A DNA stretch of 64,000 nt from Ditylenchus dipsaci (Eukaryota; Nematoda; Chromadorea; Rhabditida; Anguinidae). The first letter of the stretch is position 1, and every line of letters starts with the position of its first letter. Shown here piece after piece: positions 1 through 12,000 of this stretch. Below the pieces are notes generated by a model, which was not told the origin of the DNA, did no database searches, and saw only the letters and a list, made by a program, of their open reading frames with translations. Where the stretch lies: contig SADC01000199.1 in the NCBI GenBank assembly GCA_004194705.1, positions 98,773 through 162,772 of the forward strand, written 5' to 3'. Made by a program: the position numbers and the translations under genes.

Positions 1-39
1 GCACTTCAGCCTAAAAAAGTAAAAGTATGGTCCAAATTA

Positions 40-1118
40 CAGGGTGGCGCAATTTTTTCGGGTACATTTGTTTTGTTCATAACTTTTTAAATTCGCGGTC
101 ATTTTTTTTCGCTGACCACTCATTCAAAGCCTTTCTTTGCCATTTGGTTTAAAAAAAAGAACGCGCCGATATGATTAAAAATCACCGAGATATGGCTGTT
201 TTTGTGAAGGCGTTGGGTTTTGACTGTTTATCCATGTGTTTCATACACATTTTTTAATAACAATTCAGATAGACATTTTTATTGATAACAAATCATAACA
301 TGCGAAACAAAACCCCAACCAGGACTCAATGAACGTTTGCAAATGTTTGCTCCACACTTCTGCACCAACAGCAATGCACCGGTTGAGACGCTGTTCATAG
401 GCTTGAATTGATCGGTCAATCATCTGCTGAGGCAAATCTCGAAAGGCGTTTTGAATTCTTCTTGTCAGTTCATCCAAGTCGCTGATAGGAGATCGGTACA
501 CTTGGCTCTTGATCCAGCCCCACAGAAAGAAGTCACAGGGAGTCAAGTCCGGAGAATATGGCGGCCAAGAAAGATTCGGAGAACCACGACCCATCCACCT
601 GTTCGGAAAAACTGCTGTCAGATAGTTGCGCACAGCTAGAGACCAATGAGGCGGGGCTCCATCCTAAACGAGAAAGCATTTCGTACACAATAATCATTAA
701 CCTTTAACCTACCTGCATAAAAATCAACTGCCCGAAATTCGGACACTTCCGGACTCCACGAACATTTGATTCCATCGAATAACATTGACTCGCTTTGGCA
801 CTTGGGCATGACGACCCATTTCCCTTCGCACTCGTCGCCTGAACACTGCATAGCTGCTTTGTCTCTAGATCCACCACACGAAGATTCGCGCTTTCTCTTG
901 ATTGGAGTAAGGCATCTAAAAATCGAAAAAATGGTGAAACTCAACGCCTTTACAAAAACAGCCATATCTCGGTGATTTTTAATCATATTGGCGCGTTCTT
1001 TTTTTAAACAAAATGGCAAAGAAAGGGCTTTTGAATGAGTGGTCAGCGAAAAAAAATGACCGCGAATTTAAAAAGTTATGAACAAAACAAATGTACCCGA
1101 AAAAATTGCGCCACCCTG
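40..1118 (-). mobile_element. Tc1/mariner-superfamily DNA transposon with long TIRs
   Basis: The first and last ~175 bases are near-identical inverted repeats starting CAGGGTGGCGCAATTTTTTC. The element is bounded by TA at 38-39 and 1119-1120, the target duplication of IS630/Tc1/mariner transposons. Its coding strand is minus, and the right TIR is upstream of the transposase. The TIRs differ only by a few small changes, so insertion is fairly recent. At about 1.08 kb it is shorter than a full autonomous element, so the N-terminal transposase region is probably deleted. Confidence 0.9.
265..655 (-). pseudogene. Transposase C-terminal part of the 40-1118 element
   Basis: The frame read downward from 655 begins DGAPPHW, the second catalytic Asp region, and continues to WPPYSPDLTPCDFFLWGW, the third acidic region of mariner-like DDE/D transposases. 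About 42 residues lie between the D of DGAPPH and the D of CDFF, longer than the 34 of classic mariner. The conserved block is directly preceded by a TAG in the same frame, which is either a stop or the end of an intron acceptor (TTTAG). The first catalytic Asp and the HTH domain were not found upstream, so the gene looks truncated. Subfamily is not settled. Confidence 0.75.
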
Positions 1119-1120
1119 TA

Positions 1121-2379
1121 TTTTGTTTTGTTTAGTTCATACTTTCACTTTTTTACCGAAAATTTTTAAGAGATGCAGCAATAAAGGATAAATCATCAGA
1201 AAATAAGAATCGCAGAGTAACCAGATGGTGTTCTCATTTTTTTAAAGTTGAAAAAAATATGTAGAAAAAAGCAAAAGAAAAAATTGCGGCAAAAAGTGTA
1301 TATTTGCGGCAAAAAAAGTAATGCCCTTTCTAAAAATAAATTTTCGCGTTTGTTTAAATATTTATTGTCTTGAGCGGAATTTGAAATTTGACGGTAAGCT
1401 GTTAAGTTGTTTGAGGGATCTAATTTGACAGAGTTTATTATTGAAGGATCAACCCGGGTGTGTGTTAAAACGAGTGTATGTTAAATCTAGAGTCAGTTGG
1501 TCATCACTTCAATTAGACTAACCAAATTTCTCTCAGGGTATGTTAAATTTAGCTGTATGTTAAATTGAAAGTGGACTGTAATTTATTTTCTCAACAAAGA
1601 AATAACACATTTGTTATGGAAGCAGTCTTGAACAAGTAAGTCAAAGCCAAAGGCATTCACTGGGATGATCTTAACCGCTGAAGACATTCTGATTGTTGGG
1701 CTTCAATAGACTTGTAACTTTGTAGTTCCACTTTAAGACTTCTAATTCCATTTGCCTTTCTTTAATTAAGATCTTAAAAAAATCTAATAAATATTAATAA
1801 ACTAATTCATTCTAAAAAATCCGACTTGTAACTGCTGGTTTTCTTGTTGTGCAATACCCCCTTCAGCTATCTTCTTCAACTCATTTTGTGCAGTCATTGC
1901 ACGAAGTCTCTCTGAGTCATTTATTTGTCCAACCTGAAATTTTGTTGTGTTTTTGTTTAGAGAAAATATTCATGCAATTTCGCCTAATGAATACCGATCA
2001 CCATATATTCAGCTTATATATATCGTTTCCGTACGAATCAACGCATCTAGAAATTATCTTTTCCTCTTGGTCCCCTAGCTAATTTTTTTGTGTCAAATGC
2101 TCCAAAAATATTTTTTTTCTGTTAGGTCTATAAAATTTAGACTTAGGCAAGGGATAATAAAGCGTATGTAATGATCCGGCTGGATCATTTTACTGGAAAA
2201 TTTGAAACGCGAGAAGAAAACGTTTAAGCTAGTCCTAACACACGCTGGCCTACCCTTGCCTAAGCTTGAAAAAGTTTTAAAAGAATGATACACTGAATCA
2301 AGAAGCACTGGCCTTTCAAATGAAACTATTGCTAGTTATAAAAATCGGAATCTTTCGTAACACTAGAATGACCAAAGAC
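1121..2379. repeat. Gene-free stretch with repeat fragments
   Basis: No coding exon was recognised. About 1420-1580 holds a decayed element repeating GTATGTTAAAT and ending GTGGACTGTA, like the right end of the CAGTC-type elements elsewhere in the window. About 2140-2270 is a foldback of the family whose arms read TTAGGCAAGGGTAGGCCAGCG, in degenerate form. Confidence 0.45.
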
Positions 2380-4230
2380 GGCGCTACCACGGTTCATAAA
2401 AAATTGATTCATTTTAAAGGGAATTCGTAAAAAAACGGGTTTCATAAAAATAGAATTCTTCGAAAACCGGATTTCGAAAAAAAATCAATTTGTTTCAAAA
2501 CGGTTTGGCAAAATGAAGTTTTAAAAAATATATAGTTTTATCAATATTTAATTCATCAATAAATAGGTTTATCCAGATTTCTCGACAAATTTATTTCACA
2601 ACTGGATAAAAAAAGTATCTCAGCGACAGTGTAATCTTGAAAAAAGGAAAAATTAGCCGGTTATTGTAAATTCGGCCAAACCATCAATATATGGTCGAAT
2701 TATAACCATTTTCACAGTTACTTCACCATAAATTTTCACAGTTAAAAATTGCAAATTTCTAGCTGGAGAATATGCAACCATTAGCACGTAAACAATTTGA
2801 TAAAATGACCGGCTATCTTCCGCCATATGGCCGTGCTCTAACTCAAGTTAAAACACAGCTTTACACGAACCAACTACGAACAAACCCGCACACTTTTATT
2901 CAACGTAATCAAACAAAATCACCCGTTCAGATCACATAATAAAGACTGGGATTGTACATATTTATAAATCTGATCCACTTTGTAGCTTGCAGTGATGCTC
3001 TTTCTTTGTGCCGAAATTCGTTTGTGTTCTGCCTTTTGCTTTACTGGAGTACCTGTTTGAAGGAGATGAGATGAGCTTTTGTGGAACAGAAAGAGCCAAG
3101 CAAACCTCGTTAAAAGTCGGTATGGACATGCCTCACTTGTGATTGCGGAATCAACTGCTTCAGGATGGCGAAAAATTTGTTGAGCGTGGACGCAAGGCAC
3201 GAAAGTTTCCCCACATTTAGCATGCCTTGTGAGCAATTGACACCACCCTTTAGGAACAAGTCTGAACGTTCCGTCGATTCCCCACCAGTCAGCCTCTTCG
3301 AGATACTATACAAGAGTTTGAAAAAATTCATAAAAAACTTCATAAAATTAACCTCTAGCAAGTTAGAAGTAGAGAGTATGATAATTCGGCGCTTTCCTTT
3401 TCCAGTATCGTGCATAACAAACAATCTGCCTTTGTAGTTAAGAAGATCAGGTGGGATTTCCAGGTTTTCAGGATCACATGGCGTGTTCGGATCGTTGTTA
3501 AGAAGCTGGAGATCTTTCGAATTGAAAATAAATTTCCAAGAGAATGAAAACATTGAAAATACCTTGCGATGGTAGTAGACCATGTCAGACACGTTCTTCT
3601 GAATCATCTTAGCTTTAACCAATCATCTTAGCTTTATCATCTTAGCCTTCTTGTTGTTTCACGCATTTCCAATGAGTGATCTGTTGCTTGTCCTTGTAAC
3701 CAGCAGAGTAAACTTCTCCTAGATCAGTACTTGTAATGTTACTAGAAATTATGATAAAAGCCTACCATCCAGAATCACCATGCGCCTTCCCTTCTTGCTC
3801 TTAATAAACTCGATGGCAAGACCCGTAATGATCTGAGGCTCACGCTTCGGCTTTCGACCCACTTGGACGTTTCTGGTTGACTGTTGGATTTCGCTTGAGC
3901 TCATTTCCTCTTCCTCCAATGATCCTTGCTCACTCGCATCACAGCTGCTCGCTTCATCAGGGCTGCTGTATCGGTCTTCGAGATTCACCGGGAGCGCTTA
4001 ATTCAATGAAAATAATAATAGAAATGTCGATCAGAAAGCAATCAAAAATACGTATTTAAACAATGATTCATGAAATCAAAATATCGTAAAGTTTCATTCT
4101 GCCAAACCGTTTTGAAACAAATTAATTTTTTTTCGAAATCCGGTTTTCGAAGAATTCTATTTTTTATGAAACCCGTTTTTTACGAATTCCCTTTAAAATG
4201 AATCAATTTTTTATGAACCGTGGTAGCGCC
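2380..4230 (-). mobile_element. Complete-ended Mutator-like element (MULE)
   Basis: Inverted repeats of ~137 bases at 2380-2517 and 4094-4230 start GGCGCTACCACGGTTCATAA. The 8-base direct repeat CCAAAGAC flanks the element exactly at 2372-2379 and 4231-4238, in the 8-11 base range of MULE target duplications. Minus-strand coding remnants inside show FLYWCH-like and MULE transposase motifs. Length (1.85 kb) and missing C-terminal transposase indicate an internally deleted copy. Confidence 0.9.
2919..3988 (-). pseudogene. FLYWCH/MULE transposase remnant
   Basis: Reading down the minus strand, 3988-3749 gives a Ser/Glu-rich leader followed by IEFIKSKKGRRMVILDG. After a short gap comes YKDKQQITHWKC, together resembling the F...Y...W.C pattern of FLYWCH zinc fingers. 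Further on (about 3300-3000) is WGIDGTFRLVPKGW, the first catalytic Asp block (DGTF) of MULE transposases, followed by ETFVPCVHA. The pieces lie in different frames; at least one break is between FLYWCH and DGTF and could be an intron or a frameshift. The remaining catalytic region of a full-length transposase is absent. It is the coding remnant of the surrounding element. Confidence 0.72.
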
Positions 4231-4239
4231 CCAAAGACA

Positions 4240-5100
4240 AGTGTGGTTGAAGGGTCTGCCGGAGAAAAAGTTGCTCCAAATGCCTTTGTCACAGTCTTCT
4301 TTTGTCATGAAAACAGCTTGGTTACCCTATGTTGGTACTTTTCTGAATTTTCGGCAATAATGAATTCTCCGGCAGAGCCGGGCTTAGGCTAAAAGTCTGC
4401 TACGATTGTAAGATAAAAAAAATTAAAAACCTGTTCTAATGTAGATCTAACACTATGGACTAAAGAGCTAAAATCTTTTAACTGACCAATAAAGTGGTCA
4501 CTTTCTTCCTTCAAAGTGTTTGAAGACTCGAACAAGTCTAAAAATCAAGTAAATAAAAACAATCAAAGCTATTTATTTACCAGGATTAGCCAAACGAATT
4601 TTGTTCAGATCATCTATGAACACTTTACCATTATCATCTTCGTTTTTTAAATCCATAATTATTTTAAATCCTTTCTAAAAGTTTAAATACGAAAATTAGA
4701 GACAGAGCGGAATTTAGTATAAATATTTTTGTTGCCATAGGCAACTAATAGGCAAAACGACAATTTCACTTTTCGAAATTGTCAAGCAACAGTTTTGTGT
4801 TCTGACTAAAAAACAAAATTGTCTAAAAAAACAAAAAAGTATATTGCGAAAAAACAAAATTGTCCATTGAAGAATTCTATTAAAAGGCAAACTGATAGTA
4901 TAGTAGCATTGCCTAGAGTTGTGTTTTATTTTCAAGTGAATTTGCTCAGCCTATCGAGCATATTTGATTTAAACATTTTGTCGAATTTAGCAAACTTTTG
5001 AATATTTAAAAAATGACATATTATTTAAAATTTGAACTTGAAAATGTTCCAGCACGAAAGGATTATGGGCCCTAGTAGAGAATCAGGGGTTTTTTCGCTT
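4240..5100. other. Gene-free stretch
   Basis: AT-rich DNA with only short open frames. An inverted pair near 4738-4870 (CAAAATTGTC-type) forms a weak foldback. No exon, RNA gene or element end was recognised. Confidence 0.4.
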
Positions 5101-5107
5101 GTTTTTT

Positions 5108-5262
5108 TTGGGCAGGAGCAGAGTGGGGAAATTCAAATTTGGGAAAAACAAATAGGGGGAAATCCTTGGCGTTATTCTGCAAATATTTACCGAATAACGC
5201 CAAGGTTTTTCTCCCTATTTGTTTTTCCCCAGTTTGAATTTCCTCACTCTGCTCCTGCCCGT
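5108..5262. repeat. Small foldback repeat
   Basis: Two arms of about 70 bases, beginning GGGCAGGAGCAGAGTGGGGA, pair as inverted repeats around a short AT-rich loop. It has the size and shape of a MITE, but no target duplication could be fixed. Confidence 0.7.
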
Positions 5263-5275
5263 TTTTTATGACTTT

Positions 5276-5387
5276 GTAGGCTTAGACAAGGGTAGGCCAG
5301 CGTATTTCAGGATGGCCTCATACATATATTAGAATTATTATTTAGTCCGTCCTAACATACGCTGGCCTACCCTCGCCTAAGCCTGAT
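5276..5387. repeat. Foldback element, GGCTTAGGCAAGGGTAGGCC family
   Basis: Arms carrying GTAGGCCAGCGTAT face each other around a short AT-rich loop. Copies or pieces of the same family lie near 2140-2270 and 47799-47994, and the core is present inside the 12009 and 39197 elements. It is a dispersed non-autonomous foldback family. Confidence 0.7.
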
Positions 5388-6207
5388 TTCTTACAGTATC
5401 ACAAAAAATTACAGGGTGGACCAAGGCAAAAAAAAACCCCTTAACTCTCTTCTAGGGCAGGACAGTTGATCTATGGCCTCTGAAAGATAGATCACTTTTT
5501 AGATCTATTATTTGCTTTACTAAACTGCTTATTTCAATATTCTGACGCCATATTCGTGTTCAACATGGTTGATTTGCTCATGAAACTATTCTATAAATCG
5601 ATAAGCAATCGTCAAATTTCGAACTCCTCTCGAGACAAAAATTATTCAAATATTGAATTTTACAATTTTTCGAAGTATAAATGCTTTTCGTCAGAGCACT
5701 TTTCATGCAAATTGACCCTGCTGAGTACGAACATGGTGCCAGAATATCAAAATTGACAGTCTGCACTGCAACCAAAACAAATAATATCTCTGAAAAAATG
5801 AACTATCTTTCAGAAAGCATAACTCACTAGAAAAAGACCTTTTTATAAATCTTTTTGCATATTTAGAATCTCTATAAAATTTCAAACAGGACATTAACCT
5901 GTGTACTAGTGATGCGCACGATCGATATATCGCACCTGCGATATATCGCATATCGCATCAAAGTTGGTGGAAAAATATCGATCGCAAATATCGCATTTGG
6001 ATTTTTGAAAATATCGCATATCGCATCGCAAATTTTGAAAATATCGCTTTGAGATTTTGTCATTCTGTCAAACAATTACAATCTTGTTCTACTTATTTTC
6101 GATCGCTATTTTAATTCTGTTGTGTGCCCTTCTTCACAGAATACGAACACAAACCGATTCTTTCTTTGGTCGCCATAGTCAGCTATTCGACAATGATGGA
6201 GGAAAAG

Positions 6208-6432
6208 GGTACTCCTTCGGAATGGTCATCCCCTACTTTTTTCGAATTTTTTTTGTTTTTTTTCGAATTTTTTTGTAAAATTACCCGCAAATCCATGTCC
6301 TTGGGATGGCAATAGAAAGTTTGGAAATTATTATTTTGGGTCTATTGTACATCAACACCTTTTTTTGGATATGCGGGTAATTTTACAAAAAAAATCGAAA
6401 AAAGTAGGGGATGACCATTCCGAAGGAGTACC
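6208..6432. mobile_element. MITE nested inside the hAT element
   Basis: Inverted termini of about 70 bases start GGTACTCCTTCGGAATGG. The 8-base duplication AGGAAAAG flanks it exactly at 6200-6207 and 6433-6440. It has no coding capacity. The host reading frame is open on both sides (ending MMEEK before, DERPTDVMIK after), so it split a transposase exon. An 8-base duplication fits a hAT-type MITE. Confidence 0.9.
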
Positions 6433-6559
6433 AGGAAAAGACGAGCGCCCAACTGACGTCATGATTAAAATAAAGTCGTATATAAAGCAGAAGCGCGTCA
6501 ATTCGGAGGAGAATCCTTTACTGTATTGGAAGGTATTTTTTACAAACACGGTATTTACC

Positions 6560-6788
6560 TGCTTTACCTAATTCTATCTTTTCTTATGACAACGAAAAGA
6601 CGTATCCAATTCTCGCCAAGATAGCTCGTCTATTCCTCTCTTCTCCAGCAACGAGCCAGCGTAGCAAACAGCTATTTTCGGTTGCTCGTGACGTGTACGA
6701 CTACAGACGATCAAATTTGAGTCCAGAAAATGCGGAAATGCTGTTTTTCCTGAACAAAAATCTTCCTGTGTTGAACTTCAAATATTAG
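6560..6788 (+). pseudogene. hAT transposase C-terminal dimerisation region
   Basis: The frame reads [20 protein letters not shown], then [20 protein letters not shown] and a final NLPVLNFKY with stop at 6786-6788. This matches the hAT dimerisation pattern (P.LA..A...L..P.(S)...R.FS......R..L). A usual Glu after the SQRS position is missing. An upstream exon piece (about 6430-6530, ending NPLLYWK) is in another frame, probably joined through an intron. The catalytic domain is absent, so this is a remnant. Confidence 0.8.
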
Positions 6789-7285
6789 TGTCTTGTTGTA
6801 AAAAGTACGATGTATGCATATCAAAAAAGCGGAAAATTTATTATTATGGTCATTTAATGTAGCCGTAGTCGTTTAGAAAAAATATCGCATATCGCAGCGA
6901 TATATCGCACCTCGACTTTTAGAAATATCGCATATCGCTATCGCATACAGGCGAGGCTGAAAATATCGCATCGCATATACCGCATAAAGCCAAATGCGCA
7001 TCACTACTGTGTACACTTAGTCGGTTGAGCTTGAAAAAAAGTTATAGTCATGTGGAGATGAGTGTGTGGAGATGTGGAGATGCTAACATGATAATTTTGG
7101 GGTTTTCCAGCGCCTAAATTTCCAAAAACGCATGAGCGAACGACTGCGCTAAAGATAGCCTAGCTAATTCCCTACGAGATTCATTTAACAGATCATTAAA
7201 GTGTCGAATACATAAAAATTTATGGAAATTTTTTGCACTTTGGTGGCAAGACAAAATATTAAAAACTGACCCTAACGGAGTAAAC

Positions 7286-8010
7286 ACCCACCCCCCCCCC
7301 TAAATGAAACTTTTTTTAAAGTGTTTCCAAACACCCTATATCGACCCAAAATCGTCTCAGGAGTTCAAAAAAGACATTTTTGAGTTCAGGTCAATAAAAA
7401 ATTGAGTTTTAGGCATTTTGAAATTTCAACCATTGGCCTGTTTTGGTATGTTTTGGTCACTGGAGCTGGGCAAAAAGAGCCTCTAAATGCATCTTTTTTG
7501 AGTGCGCGCATATCTAACCAACCAAGCCTCCTGCGCCCCCGATGGGCGCAGGGGCCACAAACCTTAGACGCAAATCACTCGAAAGTGACTCTGGATGCAT
7601 GAAAATGTATGCATACCAGAGTTTATTTATGCGGTAGGCCCCAGTATTCAAAACTATGTTCAACATCTTCCTTTTTGTTCAAAATTGGCCCTTTTCGGTC
7701 TACCGTATTTCCTCTAATAACTCCCCTGCTCTAATAACTCACCCCCCTCAACTTTGAGGGCCTATATCTCAGCTCGGAACAAATATTTTGCAAAGCTGTT
7801 TATTGCGTTTTCTTAATTCCCAAGAGCTCTACCGATTCCAGTATTTAAATTTAATACCTTCACCCAAAAATCAAATACAGACCTATATCCCTTTTAAAAA
7901 CAGTCGAAATAGGTACTTTGGGTGGTCCCAAAACTCAGTTTTTCATTGACCAGAACTCAAATTGACCAGTATTGACCAGAACTTGGTGGTATATCCAAGT
8001 AGGGTCAAAA
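7286..8010. repeat. Foldback element with nested ACCGTATTT-family MITE
   Basis: The left part (CACCCTATATCGACC and following) and the right end (GGTATATCCAAGTAGGGTC) match the better preserved element at 61331-62039. The interior holds the shared core with TCTAACCAACCAAGCC and CGCATAAA-type motifs. At about 7703-7920 a copy of the ACCGTATTTCCTCTAATA family is inserted; its repeated word is ACTCCC/ACTCAC and its right end is lost. Confidence 0.6.
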
Positions 8011-8296
8011 AGTTGTTTTATTAAAATAAAAAGTTGTATTAATCTGCGACACTTCAACAACTACACTTTACCAACATTTATTAAATTAGCTATTCATGGA
8101 TAATAGTTAAAGTTAAAGAAAGCACAGTTATTAAAAAAGTTGAGATTTAAGTAGACAAATGAGGTTTTAAGTTGGCATGTTATTTACTGAAAAGTACAAT
8201 TACTAAAAAACCAATTGATTCGATCAGTACATGAGTTCTGAATTAGCACACCTTGAGAAACCGTGCTTTGATTTTTTCAAATTTTCTTATTGCTCT

Positions 8297-8715
8297 TCAA
8301 AGGGGCATACCAGCGCGTTACACGGCAAATTAAGAGGGGAGACCAGCAGTGGGTAAGCGGATGTGTTTTATGGCCAAAAACGTGTGTAGGTTTGATCCCA
8401 CGTGGTGATCAATCCCACGTGGTGAAAAACAGCTATTTGGTCACGAACGACCTCATTTACTTTATTCACTTCCTAACGACGCTCTCTATAACGACTCGGT
8501 TTAGCCGGTCCTTTGAGAGTCGTTATAGAGAGCGTCGAATGTAGTCAAACAAGTCAGAATAAATATCATGCCACCACGTGATCTCGAACCTGCAACACCA
8601 CTTTGGGCCAAAAACGCAAACGCGTGGACATTGCGCCATGGAGGCCATTTTTTCAAACCTAAATGGCATTTCCCGCCAACACCCCCCCCCTTTAATTGCA
8701 GTGCAACGCGTTGGT
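8297..8715. repeat. Foldback whose arms carry tRNA-like promoter boxes
   Basis: The left arm begins GCATACCAGCGCGTTACAC and the right arm ends with its complement-like GTGCAACGCGTTGGTC. Each arm contains a tRNA-like pair of boxes: left GGTTTGATCCCACG with an upstream AGTGGGTAAGCGG, right (minus) TGGCGCAATGTCC with GGTTCGAGATC. These resemble pol III A and B boxes. A fragment of the same terminus lies at 29151-29175. It looks like a tRNA-derived repeat arranged head to head. Confidence 0.6.
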
Positions 8716-9074
8716 CTACTACTTGAATTTTATTATTTTCAGTGGATTATATAATTAATTTTAGAAAAAATATTAAGACAGCTTTTTGCATTTTGTTTGA
8801 AAAGTTCGAAAATTCAAGTATACTAATATAGGCTGCTTAAAAATACTAACATTCAATCAAAATTTTTAAAGCCATTTACTAGAAGAATTATGACATGGCT
8901 TGATATGGCTTAATTAAGGTGCACCATTGTATATAAAGTCCAATAATGCAGCGCCTAAATCTTAAAATCCTAGAATTGGTAGGAGCTAGGTAGAAATAGC
9001 TACCTTGTAGTCAAAAAAGTGCATTTACAATAAAAATACGGAATTAACAAAAATAAATTCGTTGGAACATCAAG

Positions 9075-12000
9075 TTATTTACTTTTTGCCAGTTTCAATC
9101 GCCTTGATTTTTGCAGGGATTCATTTGATTTTGATTTTCGGATGGCTGAAATACCGCCTGCGGCACTTTTTTTCTTTTTAGATACACCAGCCTTGTTCTT
9201 CTTAAACTTTTTTGGCTTGGATGTCTTTGAGGAACTGCTTTCAGCTAAGAAAAGCAAAACTATTGTGTGAAGTTAGTATAAAATGGCAAGCTTACAAGAA
9301 GTGCATGTGGACAGCTCTTTTTTCCTCTTGAGCATTTCTGTTTTGTTGTGAGCAGACAGGATGCCGGAACAGTTCACAGCATTACATCTGCATTTGGGCA
9401 CTGACCTTTGGGTTTTGGAATACATGTTGTAGTCGAAAGACAGCTCTTCACCTACAAATAACTTTTGTGTGGATAAATTGAGGAACATTTTAAAAACCTT
9501 TGTGGATTTGCGCAAAGCTACCAACACAATATGGATGTCTGAGTCTGTCTAGAAAAGATTTCAAATTATCAATAAGTAAAACTCAATAAAATTGACAAAC
9601 CGCAACCACTTGAACAGTACTAAAATCATGTGAATAAACAAGTGTTAATCAGCAAAAATTTATGTCATCTATAAGGCCTCTCACACAATGCAAATCCAGT
9701 CTTCAATTTTGGCGAAGTGTTTTTAGCCTTGTTCAGCAAGGCAACTTTGATTTTTACTGACAGCTTTGGTGTCAAATTGAAGCTGAGATCCAGGGCTATC
9801 TTTTGAAACCAGACTTGCAGAGTAGGAAAGTTAAAAAGTGTTTATAAAAGTTAGTAATATTCAATACAATCCCAACATGATCCTCAATCTTCAATTTAAC
9901 TACGAGGACCATGTTGAGGATGAACGCACTTTTATATATGATTTTCATCTTCGCGTTCGGCAAGTTTGGTGCCAAACAATAGCCCTGGATCTGAGCTTAA
10001 ATATGAAACTAAACTTGCAAAAAATCTCGAAGCTATTTCGCTGAAAATGCAAAAAAACATTTCGCCAAGGTTGAGGAATGAGGATGCATTGTGAAAAAGG
10101 CTTAATGGCTCATTCACAAACGTTGTCGTTGTCGTCGTTGGCGTTGTCGTTGGAATATTTTTTTTTCATGAAAGCATTTTTGCGCCAACGACAACGACGA
10201 CGACAACAAAAATTTGTCGTTCAAATTAAAGAAATTTTGCATTTCGGGTCAAAATTTTAAGGACTAACCATATTTTCCACACGTTTTTCCTCGAAATCTT
10301 GACTGAAAAAAATTCAAAATTTGACCAATTTGGAAAAAAAATTTGGTGTCGTTGGCTTCGTCGTTGTCGTTGGCGTTGTCGTTGTTGTTGGCGTAAAAAT
10401 GCCTTTATAAAAAATTTCTTTTCAATGACCACGACAACGACGACGACAACGACAGCGTTTATAAATGAGCCACGAGAAACACTATTTCGAGTCTAGTTTT
10501 AGAGACAATTCGTCATAAGCTCTTATTGAGGTCTAGAGTTTCAGGCTAAAGTACGGTGTAAGAACTCCCCCAAAAACCGGTTTGAACCACTTTTTCGTGT
10601 GTTTTAACATCTTTAACTTACAGAAAACATGTTTTTAGGTGGCGGAAGACCATTTCCGGAAAAAAAATATTTTTTGAAAATTTTCACTTTTTGCCTTGGG
10701 GACCAAGGTAAGCCATCCTAAAAGGGTATCCAGATACCTTAAAAAAGTGTTCGAACATAGTTTTGTTAACTTGGACCTACCGCATAAAGAAACTCTGGTA
10801 TGCATATTGTTTTTATGCATCCAGAGCCTATTTTCGAGTGATTGGTGTCTAAGGTATGTGGGTGTGCGCATCTCTTACCTTAGAGATGATTCTGAGAAAT
10901 ACTCTTAATAATAAATGCATCTAGAGATTCTTTTTTGCCCAGTTCCAGTTACAAAAACAGGGTAGAATACCCTGAAAATCATGATTTACCGTGGTCCCCT
11001 AGGCAAAAAGTCAAAAATTTCAAAAAAAATTTTCGGAAATGGTCTTCTGATACCTAAAAACATGTTTTCTGTATGTTAAAGATGCTAAAACACACGAAAA
11101 TTGGCTAAAACCGATTTTTGGGAGAAGTTCTTATACCGTACTCCGGCCGAGTATCAAAACGAAACATACCAATTAGGTTCACAAGAATGGTTTACATATC
11201 TCATGTCATTGCCTGAAAAAGGTGATTTAACAAGAAAACTAGGTGCTACAACACCCACCATAATAATGAGCGTCAATAGCTCGGTGATTGTCCAAATCCA
11301 TCTGAAACATTTTCACTATTATTTTTGTGCTTCTAAGTTGTAGTTCCGAAAATCAAGGTTTCTTAATTAGTCAGTTAAAATATTTTAAAAGTTCTTTTTA
11401 GACTGTTGCGTGTGGTTAAAAATTCGTTTATAATGGGTGATATGTGGGAGTAACCATTTGAAAAAAAATTAAAAATAATTAAAATGAAGATTTTACTTAG
11501 TCGATTAAAAACTTTTAAAGCTGCCGCTAAAAATTCGACTCTTTGAAAGAGTGTTTTTAAAGCTAGCTTCACCTCGAGAACTTTCCAGCAATTCAAATAT
11601 ATTAGCTTAAAGTAGGTATCCGCTATAACTGAAGGAAGTCTTACCTTATTAAAAACCTTTTTTTTTACACCAATTACAGTCCAATCTCGATTGAAGAAGA
11701 GAAGTTCGTTCCACTTTTAGTTCGACACTTTTTCTACCCCGATTCTTTAAATTTGTTGCTAGTGGTGTTTTGACAGTCTGGTCCCATATATCACAAGGAT
11801 TACAATTCTGCTGATCGTTTTTCAGAAATTCAAAACTTTTTCTCTAAAAAAGAAAAAACTCGATTTGAGGACGGGAATTTTGAAAATTTTTAAATGATTT
11901 GCCAGTTCTGTTTTCATAGTCTGGTCCCAAATATCGTGAGGATCCCGATTTTGTTGCTCATTTTTAAAAAAGAGAACAAATTTTGGGTTGAAATAAAATT

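Larger units (their letters stand above)
5907..7006 (+). mobile_element. hAT-superfamily transposon
   Basis: The ends are TAGTGATGCGCA and its complement TGCGCATCACTA. The flanks carry the exact 8-base duplication CTGTGTAC at 5899-5906 and 7007-7014, the hallmark of hAT insertion. Subterminal regions at both ends are filled with repeats of ATATCGCAT, likely transposase-binding repeats. The plus strand carries the hAT C-terminal dimerisation region, and a second element is nested at 6208-6432. Confidence 0.93.

Noticed and set aside
766..975. Plus-strand 69-codon frame inside the first transposon
   Set aside because: It is antisense to the transposon and partly overlaps its TIR; no conserved motif.
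10226..10496. Arg/Gln-rich and Thr-rich frames near the GTTGTCG repeats
   Set aside because: Artefacts of the repeated word; present on both strands and bounded by the foldback.
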